Below, piece by piece: positions 34,158 through 45,760 of a stretch of DNA of 64,000 bases (its first letter is position 1; each line of letters opens with the position of its first letter). Both the position numbers and the translations under genes were made by a program. The notes beneath the pieces are model-generated. The model was given only the letters and a program-made list of their open reading frames with translations, had not been told where the DNA came from and did not search any database. The DNA comes from Dendrocalamus latiflorus (taxonomy: Eukaryota; Streptophyta; Magnoliopsida; Poales; Poaceae), in contig CM029610.1 of NCBI GenBank assembly GCA_017311315.1, positions 12,104,728 through 12,168,727 on the forward strand. Direction: 5' to 3'.

Positions 34158-34739
34158 CCCCATCGCCCTCATCTCTCCCCACACCACCTCGCAGCGCTCT
34201 CCGCCTCCTTCCCCGAGCCCCGTAGAGCCCTGCCACCGTGCCGCCTTCCCCTCAGAGCTCCGCCCAACTCCGGCGAGCCTTCCCCGCCGCCTCGGACCCT
34301 TCCAGAGCCCGCCGCCGCCACCCCGAGCTTCCTCACGCCCAGACGAACCTCCCCGTCACCTCGGCTGCCTCTCCCCGCCGCCGGAGCGCCGTCGCGCCGG
34401 AAGACCCGAGCCAGCTCCGCCACCTCCTCGTCGCCGGCCTTCTCCGCTCGTCGCCGCACTTCGTTGACCCCTCCAACCGGACCCCCTCCGCGCCAGGATT
34501 ACATATCACGCACCGCCAGAACCTCTCCGGCCTCCCCTCGCCGCCGACGACCTTGCCTCCGTCCACGGCTGCCGGACCACCCGAAGGTACCCCTCAAGAG
34601 GGTTACCTACCCTTATTGGGTAGGCAACGCCTCCCCGCTCACTTGGCTAGCAGCGCTCGCTCGTAACTCCCTCGGCGCGCGTTCGAGCCTCCGGCTCCGC
34701 GCGCGGAGGTTGAGTTTTTCGTTTATTTTCCGGGCTGAC

Positions 34740-35000
34740 AAGTGGGTCCCACCCGTCAGCGGCCGCCGGTCTGCGCTGGCCACTGCCGCCTGGGCCCCAC
34801 CTCTCTGTGCTATCTCTGACAAGTGGGCCCGGAGTCCAGTGGGTCCCATGTGTCAGAGGCTGAGCCGTGGGCTCACTGTCCAGTGGGTCCCACATGTCAG
34901 TGACCGCCAGTGGTTACTGTTCAGTGGGCCCCACCTGTCAGTCTCTCAAAATAAAAATAGAAATTAAAATTTAATTCTCCAGTGGGTCCCACCTGTCAGA
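34740..35000. repeat. Cluster of GTGGGTCCCAC / TGTCAG motifs
   Basis: AGTGGGTCCCAC or a near variant followed by YSTGTCAG occurs at about 34740, 34790, 34838, 34881, 34921 and 34980. The core is a near-perfect palindrome and overlaps the GGNCCCAC/GTGGNCCC consensus of plant TCP transcription factors. Confidence 0.75.
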
Positions 35001-36871
35001 AATTTCCGAATTTCTCGATTTATTCAAATCTGAGATTTTCAAATGAGCATAACTTTCTCATTTTAACTCCAATTCCAGCCATTCAAATTTCTAAATTCAT
35101 CTAAAATCATAATCTATCCAACTATGGCCTCTGTTGAATTTTTGGATTTTATTTGAATTTTCGTTTGTATTTATTTGTTTTGTTGCTTCGTCTTTCCTCG
35201 CGTAGATTCCAACGTTGTCGACGATCCCTCTTCACAGCAGCAAGAAGACCCAGAAACCCTGCAAGAAGGCAAGTCTCCTTTGATCATCTTGAGCCTATGC
35301 TTTCAAAATATTTTTAAAGTATTTTAAATTGTATGCATTGCTATTTACATAAAAGACACTAGTTCAAGTCTTTAGGAATTAGTTACTCCAACTTTGTTAT
35401 GCCCTCATTTGACATTGATTGCCATGTACCTTGTCACCCTAGAACTCCCTTTGTCTCAATAATGAGATTACTATTAATCTTTGTGAATATTAGAATGGTA
35501 GAATAATGCTTAGTCGTGCTATCTAATAACTTTGGAAAATCTTGAAAATGGGAAATTATGATTTATTATTAAATCCTTGTGTTTGAAAGTGAAGTGGCAA
35601 TTGGAGTTGTCACTGTGATTTTAAAATAAAATAAAAATGTGAAAGTTGGTTTAGATTAGGGTGGATGGCTGTTTGGGTTGGTGCAGTAAGCACGAGAACT
35701 TGTTAAGTGTATGTTCCACCCTAGTCAATTAAGGACCGACGCTTGTGTTTGTCCAAACTGAGCATTAACCGTACAACCACAAGTCTATATGGGTACGACC
35801 TAGCTAACTAACCTATAAAGGTGTAGTTTAGATATCACCAGTGGTGTATTGAGTGCCAGGGTGTACTGGTTACTCATAGTGAGGGACAGGGTTTACTGTA
35901 CTCATATGGCGCAAGAGGGGGCTTCAGATTGGGCGGATTTAACCCTTCTGCGGTGAAACCTCAGCGGGTGGTCTCTAGCTATACTGGAGTAGGTGAAAGG
36001 CTTTGTGATATTTTATCTGGGTCTCATGCCAAAGGAAGCATGTTGACTATTAAGATAATTTATCTCTTGTGGGTAAAGTGTACAAACTCTGCAGAGGGTA
36101 AAACTATTCGAATAGCCGTGCCCACGGTCAAGGGCGGGCAAGGAATGCATTCACATGGTAGATTTCTGGTTTTGGATTTAAAATCAAAAGTTTTGTATTC
36201 CGAGGGTGGAGGGAACTCTCGGAAGGGAATCCTGGCGGATGGAGCCAGAGAGGGTGGATGGAACCCGCAGTTTAAAACTTGACCAATGGTAATTGGTTAG
36301 CTAGTGTTGGTAGTTGGAACCTTCGCTAGAAAGTTAATTCTGTTAAAACATTTACTTCATTAGAATAATGCCTTCGAAAATAATTAGTAGTAATTGAATT
36401 TTAAAATGTTGCTTTGTGCAAAAGAACCATATGGCCTTCTTTGTTAAGCCTTGCATCTATGCATTTTTCCCAAGACTTGCGGAGTACTTTATGTACTCAC
36501 ATGCTACACTTAAAAATAACATCTCAGAGGAAGTTGAAGCTCAAGAAGGTGACTACGACTACTGCTTCGCTTGTGGCTGTGATGGATTCTTCCCGGAGGA
36601 CTAGGTCGCGCTTCCCCAGTCAATTGCCTGTGGCGAATTGATGGGTCATCCTCGAGTTTTATTTGCTTCCGCTCTATTTCTTGTGTGCGAGGTCTTAAAC
36701 CTCCTTTGTAATAATGAGACCCGGTGGTCAGTACTCTTAATTATTGTAATAAATCGTTGATGGTGATGTTTTCCATTCTGTTTGACTGTGTGCACTAGCT
36801 TTGATCTGGGACTAGTGCTGTAATACACAGAGGGTCCGGGTTTGATAATCCGGAGGCCCGACAACAAGAGA

Positions 36872-37453
36872 TCACAAATTAAAGGCAAATTTATTAATTT
36901 CAATTAGAGGCAAATTTATTAAAAAGTCACACAGGTAAAGACTTTCCCAGAGTGTAATCTTTTGGGCTTCGTACGCTTCTTCTTCGACTTTGGGACTTGG
37001 AGGATCAGCCACTGACTTCTCGAACGCCGTTAAGATTGTCCTTGTCCTCAGCACTTCCTCCTCCAGCCTGGGCAAATAATCAGTAGCATAGCCCATAATG
37101 TCGTAGAGGATAGCATGAAAAGATTCCTCAGAATCTGCCGTTTCTACTTGATCGGCAAGGCTATCCATCAGTCTCTCCAATGCGTGTAGAGCTTCTTCCG
37201 CTTTGCGCACATTGTGGAGAAGAACCAAGGTAAGGGTTGTTTCCCTTTCTTGAGCGGCAGCGAGACGCCTCCGTCGACGGCGGATGATCAGGTCGAGCTG
37301 ACGAATGCAAGAAAGTCGGGGAAGGAGAGCAGGGCGTGTGCGGAGAAGCTGCTCCAGATGCAAATTGCTGGCCGCCTGTGTAAGGTTTCGGCCGAACAAT
37401 TCTTGATGAACAGATGAGAGGAAGGAGATAATCACAAGAATAGTAGAAGCCAT
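36872..37453 (-). CDS. Unrecognised 193-aa ORF within CACTA-1
   Basis: Open from ATG at 37453 to a stop at 36872, directly adjoining the solo-LTR duplication. The N-terminus is hydrophobic (MASTILVIISFLSSVHQELF), then comes an Arg cluster (about residue 58-63, IIRRRRRRLAAAQ) and leucine-rich helical sequence likely to form coiled coil (VRKAEEALHALERLMDSLAD), then an acidic helical part. I do not recognise a family. On the minus strand a TTAAATATG box lies about 35 bases upstream, next to hairpin array 2, so it may be transcribed divergently from TNP2. It could be an accessory CACTA gene or a captured host exon; the 3' end may have been an intron donor (CTGTGTGACT). Confidence 0.5.
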   Translation of the reverse strand: MASTILVIISFLSSVHQELFGRNLTQAASNLHLEQLLRTRPALLPRLSCIRQLDLIIRRRRRRLAAAQERETTLTLVLLHNVRKAEEALHALERLMDSLADQVETADSEESFHAILYDIMGYATDYLPRLEEEVLRTRTILTAFEKSVADPPSPKVEEEAYEAQKITLWESLYLCDFLINLPLIEINKFAFNL

Positions 37454-37504
37454 ATTGTACGTACGTAGAAGAGACCTGGATTAGGTGCGCATATTTAACC
37501 TTTA

Positions 37505-37935
37505 GCACAGACGGTTCGTATACCCAAACATTAATGATATAGACGCTTCGTATAACGATCGAGAGACGTTAATTAGACGATCGAAACACGAAGCGTTCTG
37601 AGATAAAGCTTATGACAAACGGTTTATACGAAACCGTCTGTGATTAAACTTTCACAGATGGTTTATACTCGCAACCGTCTGTGATATTTTTCACAGACGG
37701 TTATTAACACTAACCGTCTGTGATAATTAAGAAATCACAGACGGTTCGTATTAAGAATCGTCTCTGAACTTTCACAGACGGTTCTTAATACGAACCGTCT
37801 GTGATAATCTGGACAACACAGACGGTTCGTGTTAATAACCGTCTCTGAAACATCACAGACGGCTCGTATTAAGAACCGTCTGTGATATTTATTATCACAC
37901 ACGGTTCGCGTTAATAACCGTCTGTGATAATCACA
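37505..37935. repeat. Hairpin array 2 (CACTA-1)
   Basis: About seven CACAGACGGTT/AACCGTCTGTG pairs with spacers near 8-14 bases, sitting between the minus-strand ORF and the TATA box at 38064. Confidence 0.9.
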
Positions 37936-38063
37936 TATCACCAATAATTGGCGTGTGATAATCACGTGTCACCAATAATTGGTGTATACCCAGGATTTCA
38001 ATCTCACCCGTCCATTCTCTCCACATCGAATGGCAGGCAGCAGTTCCTCCCCCTGCTCGGCCC

Positions 38064-38072
38064 TTATAAATA
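38064..38072 (+). promoter_or_regulatory. Putative TATA box of TNP2 transcript
   Basis: CCCTTATAAATAACGCCCC lies about 1.2 kb upstream of the TNP2 start and just right of array 2. The region 38073-38540 is a leader; its 38340-38480 part is conserved at the window end (63840-63945, opposite strand) in CACTA-2. Confidence 0.6.
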
Positions 38073-38544
38073 ACGCCCCATCTACCTTTCCACTGGTACT
38101 AGTCACGCGTGAGTTCATCCACTGTGAGCATATATAGCTGTAAGTGTGGTAAGTGTGTCTTGTTCACTCGCACCGTCGTTCCATGAAGAGTTGACTAGTT
38201 TGTTCTCCTGTAATAGATCTAAATGTGTTGTCGTGCTTGCCTCTGTATTTGCATGTTCCTCGACGATGCCGACTACTGCCGAGATGTGATGTCCACTCCG
38301 ACAATCCTTCTTTTTCCTGCAAAATTCAAGGCAATTTTATTACAAAAGTTCAAAAAAAAAGACATTCCTCAAGACCAGCTCTTGGCATTCCTCAAGACAC
38401 AGCAGCAGGCCTCGGATGTGCCTCGGATGCTATGTTATGCTTCGAATTGGCAGTCATGCGCCTGACGAAACAGTTCATCTTTCCACCCAAATGGTCCTTG
38501 TATCTAGCCAAAAAACAACAAATGAAATGGCTGCTGCAATTTCT

Positions 38545-38962
38545 ATCACAGACGGTTCGTTGTTACAAGCCGCCTGTGATATTTATATCACAGACGGTTT
38601 CAAATACTGAGCCGTCTGTGATATATCACAGACGGCCGTTGTTATTAACCATCTGTGATATTGTGTATATCACAGACGGTCATTATTATAAACAGTCTGT
38701 GATTGTTTAGTATCACAGACGGTTTTTTATAAAAAATCGTCTTTGATAGTTTAGTATCACAGACGGTTTTTTATAAAAAAATCGTCTGTGATAATCAAGT
38801 ATCACAGATGGTTTGTATAAAAAACCGTCTGTGATAGTCAAGTATCACAGACGGTTTTGTATAAAAAATCGTCTGTGATAATTTATAGACGGTTGTTAAT
38901 ACGAACCGTCTGTGATATATTTGTTTCTCAGACCGTTTGTGGTTGGAACCGTCTGTGATATT
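38545..38962. repeat. Hairpin array 3 (CACTA-1, in predicted leader or intron)
   Basis: About nine CACAGACGG inverted pairs lie between the putative TATA box and the TNP2 start, so they would be transcribed unless removed as an intron. A matching array stands at 63578-63825 in CACTA-2. Confidence 0.9.
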
Positions 38963-39091
38963 CTGCGTAGTATTAATTACTTGGCGTACTTGCTTGAAGG
39001 ATATCGACACTGATCTGTCTTCATTGCGCTGCATTGGTGGAGCAAGGCGGCCGGCTTTAGGGAGTTGGGGGTGAAAAAATATCACCGTCTT

Positions 39092-39205
39092 CTTAGTGAT
39101 CTGATCAGAGGTTAGTATACTCAATTACTTAACATTCTTAGTGATCTGATCAGAGATTAGTACTCAATTACTTAACATTCTTAGTGATCTGATCAGAGGT
39201 TAGTA
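39092..39205. repeat. ~44-bp tandem repeat upstream of TNP2
   Basis: CTTAGTGATCTGATCAGAG begins three successive units at 39092, 39137 and 39180, the last partial. GATCAGAGGTTA also occurs near the left end of the element (about 33123). Confidence 0.85.
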
Positions 39206-42200
39206 GTAGGGGTAATAATCATTTTTGACACCCATTTGTCACTTGTGTAGCGTAGATGGACCGAAGCTGGATGTATATTGAGAACCGTGTGAGTGAAGAG
39301 TACATTACTGGCGTGTCTGCTTTTAGAAGGGCGGCCGAGCTGGATATGTTGAAGAAGGGGATGAAATATATATATTGCCCATGTATTGATTGTGATAATC
39401 TCAAGATGTTTAGCAACTCAGCGCAGATCGAAGCTCACTTGATTCGAAGGGGTTTCAGAAAAGGGTATAAATGTTGGACCAGTCACGGTGAAGAGAAGAG
39501 TACACAAGAAGGTAGTTATGACATAGTCGAGGGAGACAACGATATGCCAGTTGTGGACTGTTCTTTCGATCATGAGGATAGGTCGCAGGATGACAATCTG
39601 GATCATGAGGATAGGTCGCAGGATGATAATCTGGATCAGATGTTACGTGATGCAGAAGGGAACTATAGTGAGAGAGTTTGGTAAATTCGAGGGCTTGATG
39701 GAGGATTCGGAGAAACCTTTGTCCCCGAGCTGCAAGCCGCAATACACGAGGTTGTCATCAGTTCTAGAACTGCTAAAATTGAAGGCAAGCAATGGTTGGT
39801 CCGACAAGAGTTTCACAGCATTGTTAGGTCTCCTAGCGGACATGCTTCCAATGGGAAATGTGTTGCCGAGAACCACCTACCAAGCCAAGAAGATTCTTTG
39901 TCCATTAGGAATGGAAGTAGAAAGAATACATGCATGTCCGAATGATTGTATCCTGTACCGTAAAGAGTATGCTAGCTTACATGTTTGTTCAGTGTGCAAA
40001 GCATCCCGATACAAGCATAAAAATGACTCTGATGATGGGAAGGGCATCGAGGTGAAGCAAGGACCTCCTGCTAAGGTGATGTGGTATCTTCCTGTAATCC
40101 CCCGTTTGAAGCATTTATTTGCAAACCGCAAGGATGCAAGATTGATGCGTTGGCACTGCGAGCAGCGTAAGAAAGACGGAATGATAAGACATGTTGCTGA
40201 TTCTGCGCAGTGGAGGAACATCGATAGGATGTTTGTAGATTTCGGTGTGGAACCGAGAAATATAAGGTTTGGGTTGAGTACAGATGGAATGAATCCTTTT
40301 GGTAACATGAGCAGCCGACATAGCACTTGGCCCGTGACTCTGTGCATGTACAACCTTCCTCTTTGGCTGTGTATGAAGCGGAAGTATATTTTGATGTCAC
40401 TACTTATCCAAGGGCCGAAGCAACCTGGCAATGATATTGATGTGTTCCTAGCACCATTGGTGGAAGATCTTGCAATACTGTGGAACGAAGGGGTACAAGT
40501 ATGGGATGAGGACAAACGAGAGAACTTCACTCTACGCGCCATGTTGTTCTGCACCATTAATGATTTTCCTGCCCTTGGTAACCTGTCAGAGTTGAGTACA
40601 AAAGGAGGCAAAGCGTGTCCGCACTACTTAGATTATACCGAGAGTGTGTGGTTGAACAACTCGCGAAAAACTGTGTACATGCGTCACCGTAGATTCCTTC
40701 CAAAGTATCACCCATACCGCAAGATGAAGAAACAATTTGACCGAAAAAAGAGGATGACTCAGTACCAAGACCTTTTAGCGGGAAAGAGGTGTATGATATG
40801 GTCAAGGATATAAATGTTGTGCTTGGAAAGAGACGTAAATTGAGGAAGAACATGTGGAAAAAGAGGTCAATATTTTGGGACTTGCCTTATTGGGAGCACT
40901 TAGAAGTTCGCAATTGCATCGATGCCATGCACGTAGAGAAGAATGTATGTGACAGTTTGATTGGTCTCTTACTGAACATTCCTGATAAAAACAAAGGATG
41001 GTGTTAACGCAAGGCGTGACTTGGTCGCTATGAACATCAGGACGGAATTAGCACCGATAGAGACCGATAAAGGCCGGACGTACCTTCCCCCAGCATGCTA
41101 CACTCTGTCTAAGTCCGAGAGAACTGAACTGTGCCAGTCCTTACGTGGTGTGAAAGTTCCATCCGGTCACTCCACAAGCATGAAGAAACTTGTTTCCATG
41201 GAACATTTGAAATTAATTGGCATGAAGTCTCACGACTGTCATGTGCTAATGACACAAATACTACCTGTTGCAATTCGAAGTATTTTGCCGAACAAGGTTC
41301 GAGTGACAATCATAAGGCTATGTTATTTCTTCAACGCAATTGCTCAGAAGGTCATTGATCCGGATGGACTAGATACTCTGCAAACCGAGGTGGTGACAAC
41401 TCTATGTCATCTAGAGATGTATTTTCCTCCATCATTTTTTGATATCATGGTCCATCTCATTGTCCACCTTGTGAAAGAGATAAAAATATGCGGCCCTGTA
41501 TTTCTACATCATATGTACCCTTTCGAGAGGTACATGGGAATTCTGAAGTCCTATGTACGCAATCGATCTCGACCGGAGGGTAGCATCATCGAAGGTTATA
41601 CAACAGAAGAGGTCATTGAATTCTGCATTGGCTATATGGCTCAGGTAGAGCCGATAGGTGTACCTCTATCTCATCATGAGGGGAGGCCAGAGGGTATCGG
41701 GACTATCGGGAGGAAAGCAATAACTCCGGATCAAAATACGTATGCTCAAGCCCATTTCATGGTTTTACAACACATGACTGAAGTGACCCCATATATTGAA
41801 GAGCACAAGGACATGCTACGTCAGTTTAAGATCAAGGAGGCCGACTAGAGGGGGGTGAATAGGCGGTTTAAAAAATTCTCTACAAATTAACACTAATCAA
41901 TACAAGACCTTTTCTATTTGCCTAAATCGAGGAAACAATGCGGAAGCTAAATTCAAGTTAGTTTAGTACAATAGCGCCTAAGTCAAGCAAATTCGCCTAA
42001 GTGCACCAACAATGCTATCCTAGGTCAAGGTTTGCAATCCTAGGTTTACAAGCAATCAAATTGAGTCTATGAATGTAAATTTCTTGAATATAAATTAAGT
42101 ACAAGGAAACAAACCACAATCGACACAACGATGTTTTACCGTGGTGTTCGGAGACTTGCCGGTCTCCCCTAATCCACGTTGAGGTTAGCCCGAACAAATC

Positions 42201-42654
42201 GGACCGGCTCCACGAATTAAGCCGAAATACCTCGTATTCACTAGTGGTAGCTCTTTCCCGCTCCGGGTAGGTGAGCTCCGACCTTCACAAATTCGCCGGG
42301 TCTTCTCACAACCTTCTTGAAAAGATCACCGCGCACGACGCCTCCAACGCCGTCTAGGAGTCGGCAAACTCCAAGAGTAACAAGCCAAGTCCCTCACTTG
42401 ACTCTCACCATGTGCAACAAATTCACAAGCTCAATTGGACACTAAGTCCACCTCTAGATGCAACACATGCACTCTAGAACCTCTCTCGCTTCTCACAAAG
42501 TGCAACACATGCACAATTGAGTGGAGAGCCTCACTCTAGCTCAAGAACACCGGAATGAATGAATCAACACCCTCTCCAACCGGCCACAAGGGGGTATTTA
42601 TACCCCACACAAGAAAACTAGCCGTTGGAGCCAAACCCCTGAAAAAATCAGGAA

Positions 42655-42945
42655 AACGGAACTACCGCAGTACAAATTACGGTACTTCCGTTTTCCTCGC
42701 CAACGGTCAGAAAACTAGCCGTTTCTCAGCGAAATCGGAACTACCGCAGTACAAATTGCGGTACTTCCGATTTTCCCGAGGCCAAGTCATTCAAAAAGTC
42801 GCTCTCTGGAAAAAACGTTCCGCCCGAAAATCGGAACTACCGGAAAATCGGAACTACCGGAAAAATCAGAACTACCGCAGTACAAATTGCGGTACTTCCG
42901 CAAAAATCGGAACTACCGCAGTACAAATTGCGGTACTTCCGTTTT
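42655..42945. repeat. Repeated hairpin motif in copia LTR
   Basis: CGGAACTACCGCA, eight bases (GTACAAAT), then TGCGGTACTTCCG forms an almost perfect foldback. It occurs at about 42657, 42736, 42867 and 42907, with extra half-sites at 42832 and 42848. It sits just upstream of the LTR TATA box in the minus orientation. Confidence 0.88.
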
Positions 42946-43189
42946 CCAGTTTTTCAGCACAGGCGACACTCGGAAAAACGGTCATAACTTTTGACTCCGA
43001 TGTCGGAATTCAGTGATCTTGGACTCTATGGAAAGCTTATTCAGAGGGCTACACAACCCATCTATTTGCATGACCTCAAACACATTAGATCAATGCAGAA
43101 ATCACAAGATATCCAAAGAGTCACTACCATGGTCTAATGTCAAAGGAAATATCAACAAACAATTTTAGATCATGCTAAGGGATAATGCA

Positions 43190-43500
43190 TGATCTCCAAC
43201 TTTTGGAAAACACATTTGCAAACTTAGATCATGCTACAAGGATTAGGTACATGGACTTCTCACATTTGCGAAACACATTCGCAAACCTAAGTCACATGCC
43301 ACAAGGATTATATATGAGCTTCAACCATTTGCAAAACACATTTGCAAATATAAGCCTCATATCACAAAAAATGAAAACATGGACTTCAAGCACTTGCAAA
43401 ACACATTCGCAATGCATAGTCCCATGTTGCAAAGATTCACCACATGAGATTCAACTATTTGCAAAACACATTCGCAAATATAAGCCTCATGTCGAGATGA
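43190..43500. repeat. ~65-bp tandem repeats with AACACATTYGCAAA core
   Basis: Five units, each containing (G)CAAAACACATT.GCAA followed by TCAT..CACAAGGATT or a variant. A related field of CAACWCATGATG repeats continues at about 43690-43890. Confidence 0.85.
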
Positions 43501-45506
43501 GCTAGAGCAAGTGAGATTTGAGCTATCAACACATGATGAGACTCAAACTACTAGACATGACCCCTCTTAATAGTACGACAACCTACACTAGCAATCCGGT
43601 CTTCCAACCAAGCACCAAGGCCGGTAAAAGACTAGAAATACATCCTTAGCCCTAACTAGTCATACCTTTGCCTTGGGTCATCGTCTCGATATGTATCAAC
43701 TCATGATGCACCCTTTCATCAACTCCGTCAACACATGATGGACTTCCTTAACTTGATGATCAACACATGATCATCTCCTCATGCATCAACTCATGATGCG
43801 TCTTCTTCTTTGATGGCCTTCAACACATGAATCCATCTTCTTCTCGATCTTGACTTGATGACCTTCAACACATGAAGTCATCCCAAGTCGTTCTCATTTG
43901 TGGAACCTAACCTCTGCATCCAACTCATGGAAACCGTTAGTCCACAAAACAATTGTCATCGATTACCAAACTTCACAATTTTGGTAATTTATGACAATCT
44001 CAACAAATAATAAGATATGAAATTGATTTGCGAGTATACAATATGTACACAACAAATGTATACTCCAAGATAAGTTTTAAACAAATCTTACTTATCCGGT
44101 TGTCATTAGTCATCCAACCATTAACACATAATGGAGAAGTTAGATGACAACCCGATTGCACATGAGTATATATATATTGCACAAGCTATATATACTCAAG
44201 TATGTATTTCAAAGTAAAGATCCCAAATATGCATATGAAAGAAGCATGTATCAATACTTATGAAACTCCAAAATATAGAGAGCTCCCCCTAAATGTGTGC
44301 ATACAAGTGTATATAGTGAAGACATATGCACATATTCATTTTAGACTAATTGAGAAGTTCAATCTATATTTTGGATCTAATGAATGCATTTGTAAATGAG
44401 AAAGCGATTTCGAATGCATACCTCTTTGATTTCACCTTTTCATCCAAATGAGACTAACCAAAGATAAACTCAAATAAACATATTAGTCTCATAAATTCAT
44501 TTATCATTTTCACCAAAACATTATAAAGTATATATCATTAATATCATAATGTCATAATGACATTTGTCATTAACACCAAAACCAACTTAAATGGAGCTTT
44601 ATCTTTCAGTCAGGAGAATGTAGGCCAGTCAGAAGTTTGGATCACGAGATAACACAACCGTCAATTCAACGAATGGTTCAAGGAGCAATTGACTAGGAGG
44701 TCGTCAAGTGGAACACTACAATGGTTGGCAAAAGGGCCAAAATTTACAATTGTGACATGGCAAGGATACGACATTAATGGCTACACATTTTATACAACAG
44801 ATCAAGATAGAAAGAGCACAGTGCAGAACTCAGGTGTCCGCATAGATGCCTATGATGCGCACGGCAGTACCGCTGGCCCAAGCTCGTACTACGGCATTGT
44901 AGAGGAGATTTGGGAGCTTGACTACGTAATTTTCAAAATTCCTCTATTTCGGTGCCGTTGGGTCCAACTCCCACGGGGTGTAAAGGTTGATAAGTACGGC
45001 GTCACTACCGTGGACCTCGAATGTGTAGGATACAAAGACGAACCATTCGTACTCGCGAGGCAAGTTGTTCATGTATTTTATGTAACCGACCCGGCAAATA
45101 AGAAGCGCCATGTAGTTCTTCAGGGAAAAAGAAGGATTGTCGGGGTTGAGAATGTTGTGGACGAGGAAGAGTACAATCAATTTGATGATTTGCCTCCATT
45201 CGGAGATGGCATCAGGCTCGAGGAAAAACAAGGCGATGAAGCAAGCTATATGCGTGTCGATCATCGTGAAGGGCTTTATTTAAAATGATATAGCCAAGTG
45301 TAATAAATTATGTAACTATGAAATAGTTATATTGGTTATGCTTGTGTTTTTCATAAATGTATCTATGTTCCATTGTAATTGTAAAATGACTCAGGAACTA
45401 AGAAATAGTTATATTTATGGTTATACTTGCGTTTTTCATAAATGTATCTATGTTCCATTGTAATTGTAAAATGACATAGGAACCTAGCTAACTTAGTGAA
45501 CTATCA

Positions 45507-45750
45507 CAGGCGGTTTATCAAAAGAAACCGTCTGTGATAACACATCACAGACGGTTTTATAGATAGAACCGTCTGTGATAATTGAATATCACAGATGGTT
45601 CTATCTATATAACCGTCTGTGATAATATGCATATCACAGACGGTTATATTTATAGAACCGTCTGTGATAACATGATATCACAGACGGTTATATTTAGAGA
45701 ACCGTCTGTGATATAACCATCACAGACGGTTTGTTTAAGGAACCGTCTGT
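45507..45750. repeat. Hairpin array 4 (CACTA-1, internal, upstream of second gene)
   Basis: Six well-preserved CACAGACGGTT/AACCGTCTGTG pairs between the end of TNP2 and the TATA box of the second gene. Confidence 0.92.
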
Positions 45751-45760
45751 GATATCTTCC

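Larger units (their letters stand above)
33190..36863 (+). repeat. Solo LTR of long Ty3/gypsy-type element (TSD ACAAG)
   Basis: TGTCACATCCC at 33190 and GGCCCGACA ending at 36863 are bounded by the perfect 5-bp duplication ACAAG (33185-33189 and 36864-36868). No internal domain is present, so LTR-LTR recombination removed it. At 3674 bases this is unusually long and fits Tekay/Del-like families, but the lineage is inferred. It has a GC-rich promoter segment with TATA box at 34149-34157. It defines the element of which 11980-14975 and 24865-26500 are fragments. Long ORFs at 33661-34967 are compositional artefacts of the GC-rich segment. Confidence 0.92.
41825..44608 (-). repeat. Solo copia LTR in TNP2 (TSD GTCAG)
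   Basis: GTCAG at 41820-41824 and 44609-44613 are the target duplication; CACTA-2 shows the uninterrupted site (complement around 62285). The LTR is 2784 bases in minus orientation, starting TGAAAGATAAAG and ending CTTAAA where TACA would be expected. It has a TATA box, GTATAAATACCCC, at 42592-42604 and the GGGGGGTGAATAGG block near its end. Its features match LTR C and are typical of Sirevirus-like copia LTRs. Small ORFs inside it are not genes. Confidence 0.9.
39256..45288 (+). pseudogene. TNP2-type CACTA transposase, frameshifted and split by an LTR
   Basis: The start MDRSWMYIENR opens a transposase-associated domain (Cys pair CPCIDC). It is followed by acidic SQDDNLDHEDR repeats, the TNP2 core (WYLPVIPRLKHLF; FGLSTDGMNPFGN; FCTINDFPALGN; about 39680-40810), then CIDAMHVEKNVCDSL, a DUF4218 region (MEMYFPPSFFDIMVHLIVHL-type; 41021-41819) and, beyond the inserted LTR, DUF4216 (GYTFYTTDQD..., 44689-45288). 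Comparison with CACTA-2 locates a 2-base loss in a GA run at about 39669-39677 and an extra A at about 40986-40991; another frame change lies near 40765. The solo LTR 41825-44608 splits the reading frame. The presumed catalytic Asp residues of the DG and ND motifs are still readable. It encodes the enzyme that cuts CACTA ends, but this copy cannot make an intact one. Confidence 0.9.

Noticed and set aside
33661..34967. Long overlapping Pro/Arg/Ser-rich ORFs on both strands
   Set aside because: Inside a solo LTR with perfect target duplication; open frames arise from low stop-codon frequency in GC-rich DNA.
35929..36282. 117-codon ORF in the 3' part of the solo LTR
   Set aside because: The homologous LTR fragment at 14200-14560 is interrupted by stops in the same frame, so there is no selection for a protein.
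37505..38962. Regularly spaced short repeats resembling a CRISPR array
   Set aside because: The units are inverted pairs with variable spacing within a plant CACTA transposon; spacers are short and not unique inserts, and no cas genes exist.
39877..40611. 244-codon minus-strand ORF opposite TNP2
   Set aside because: Antisense shadow of the TNP2 coding frame, with no family resemblance.
43185..43505. 106-codon ORF with HLQNTFAN-type repeats
   Set aside because: It is a translation of a 65-bp tandem repeat inside a solo copia LTR.
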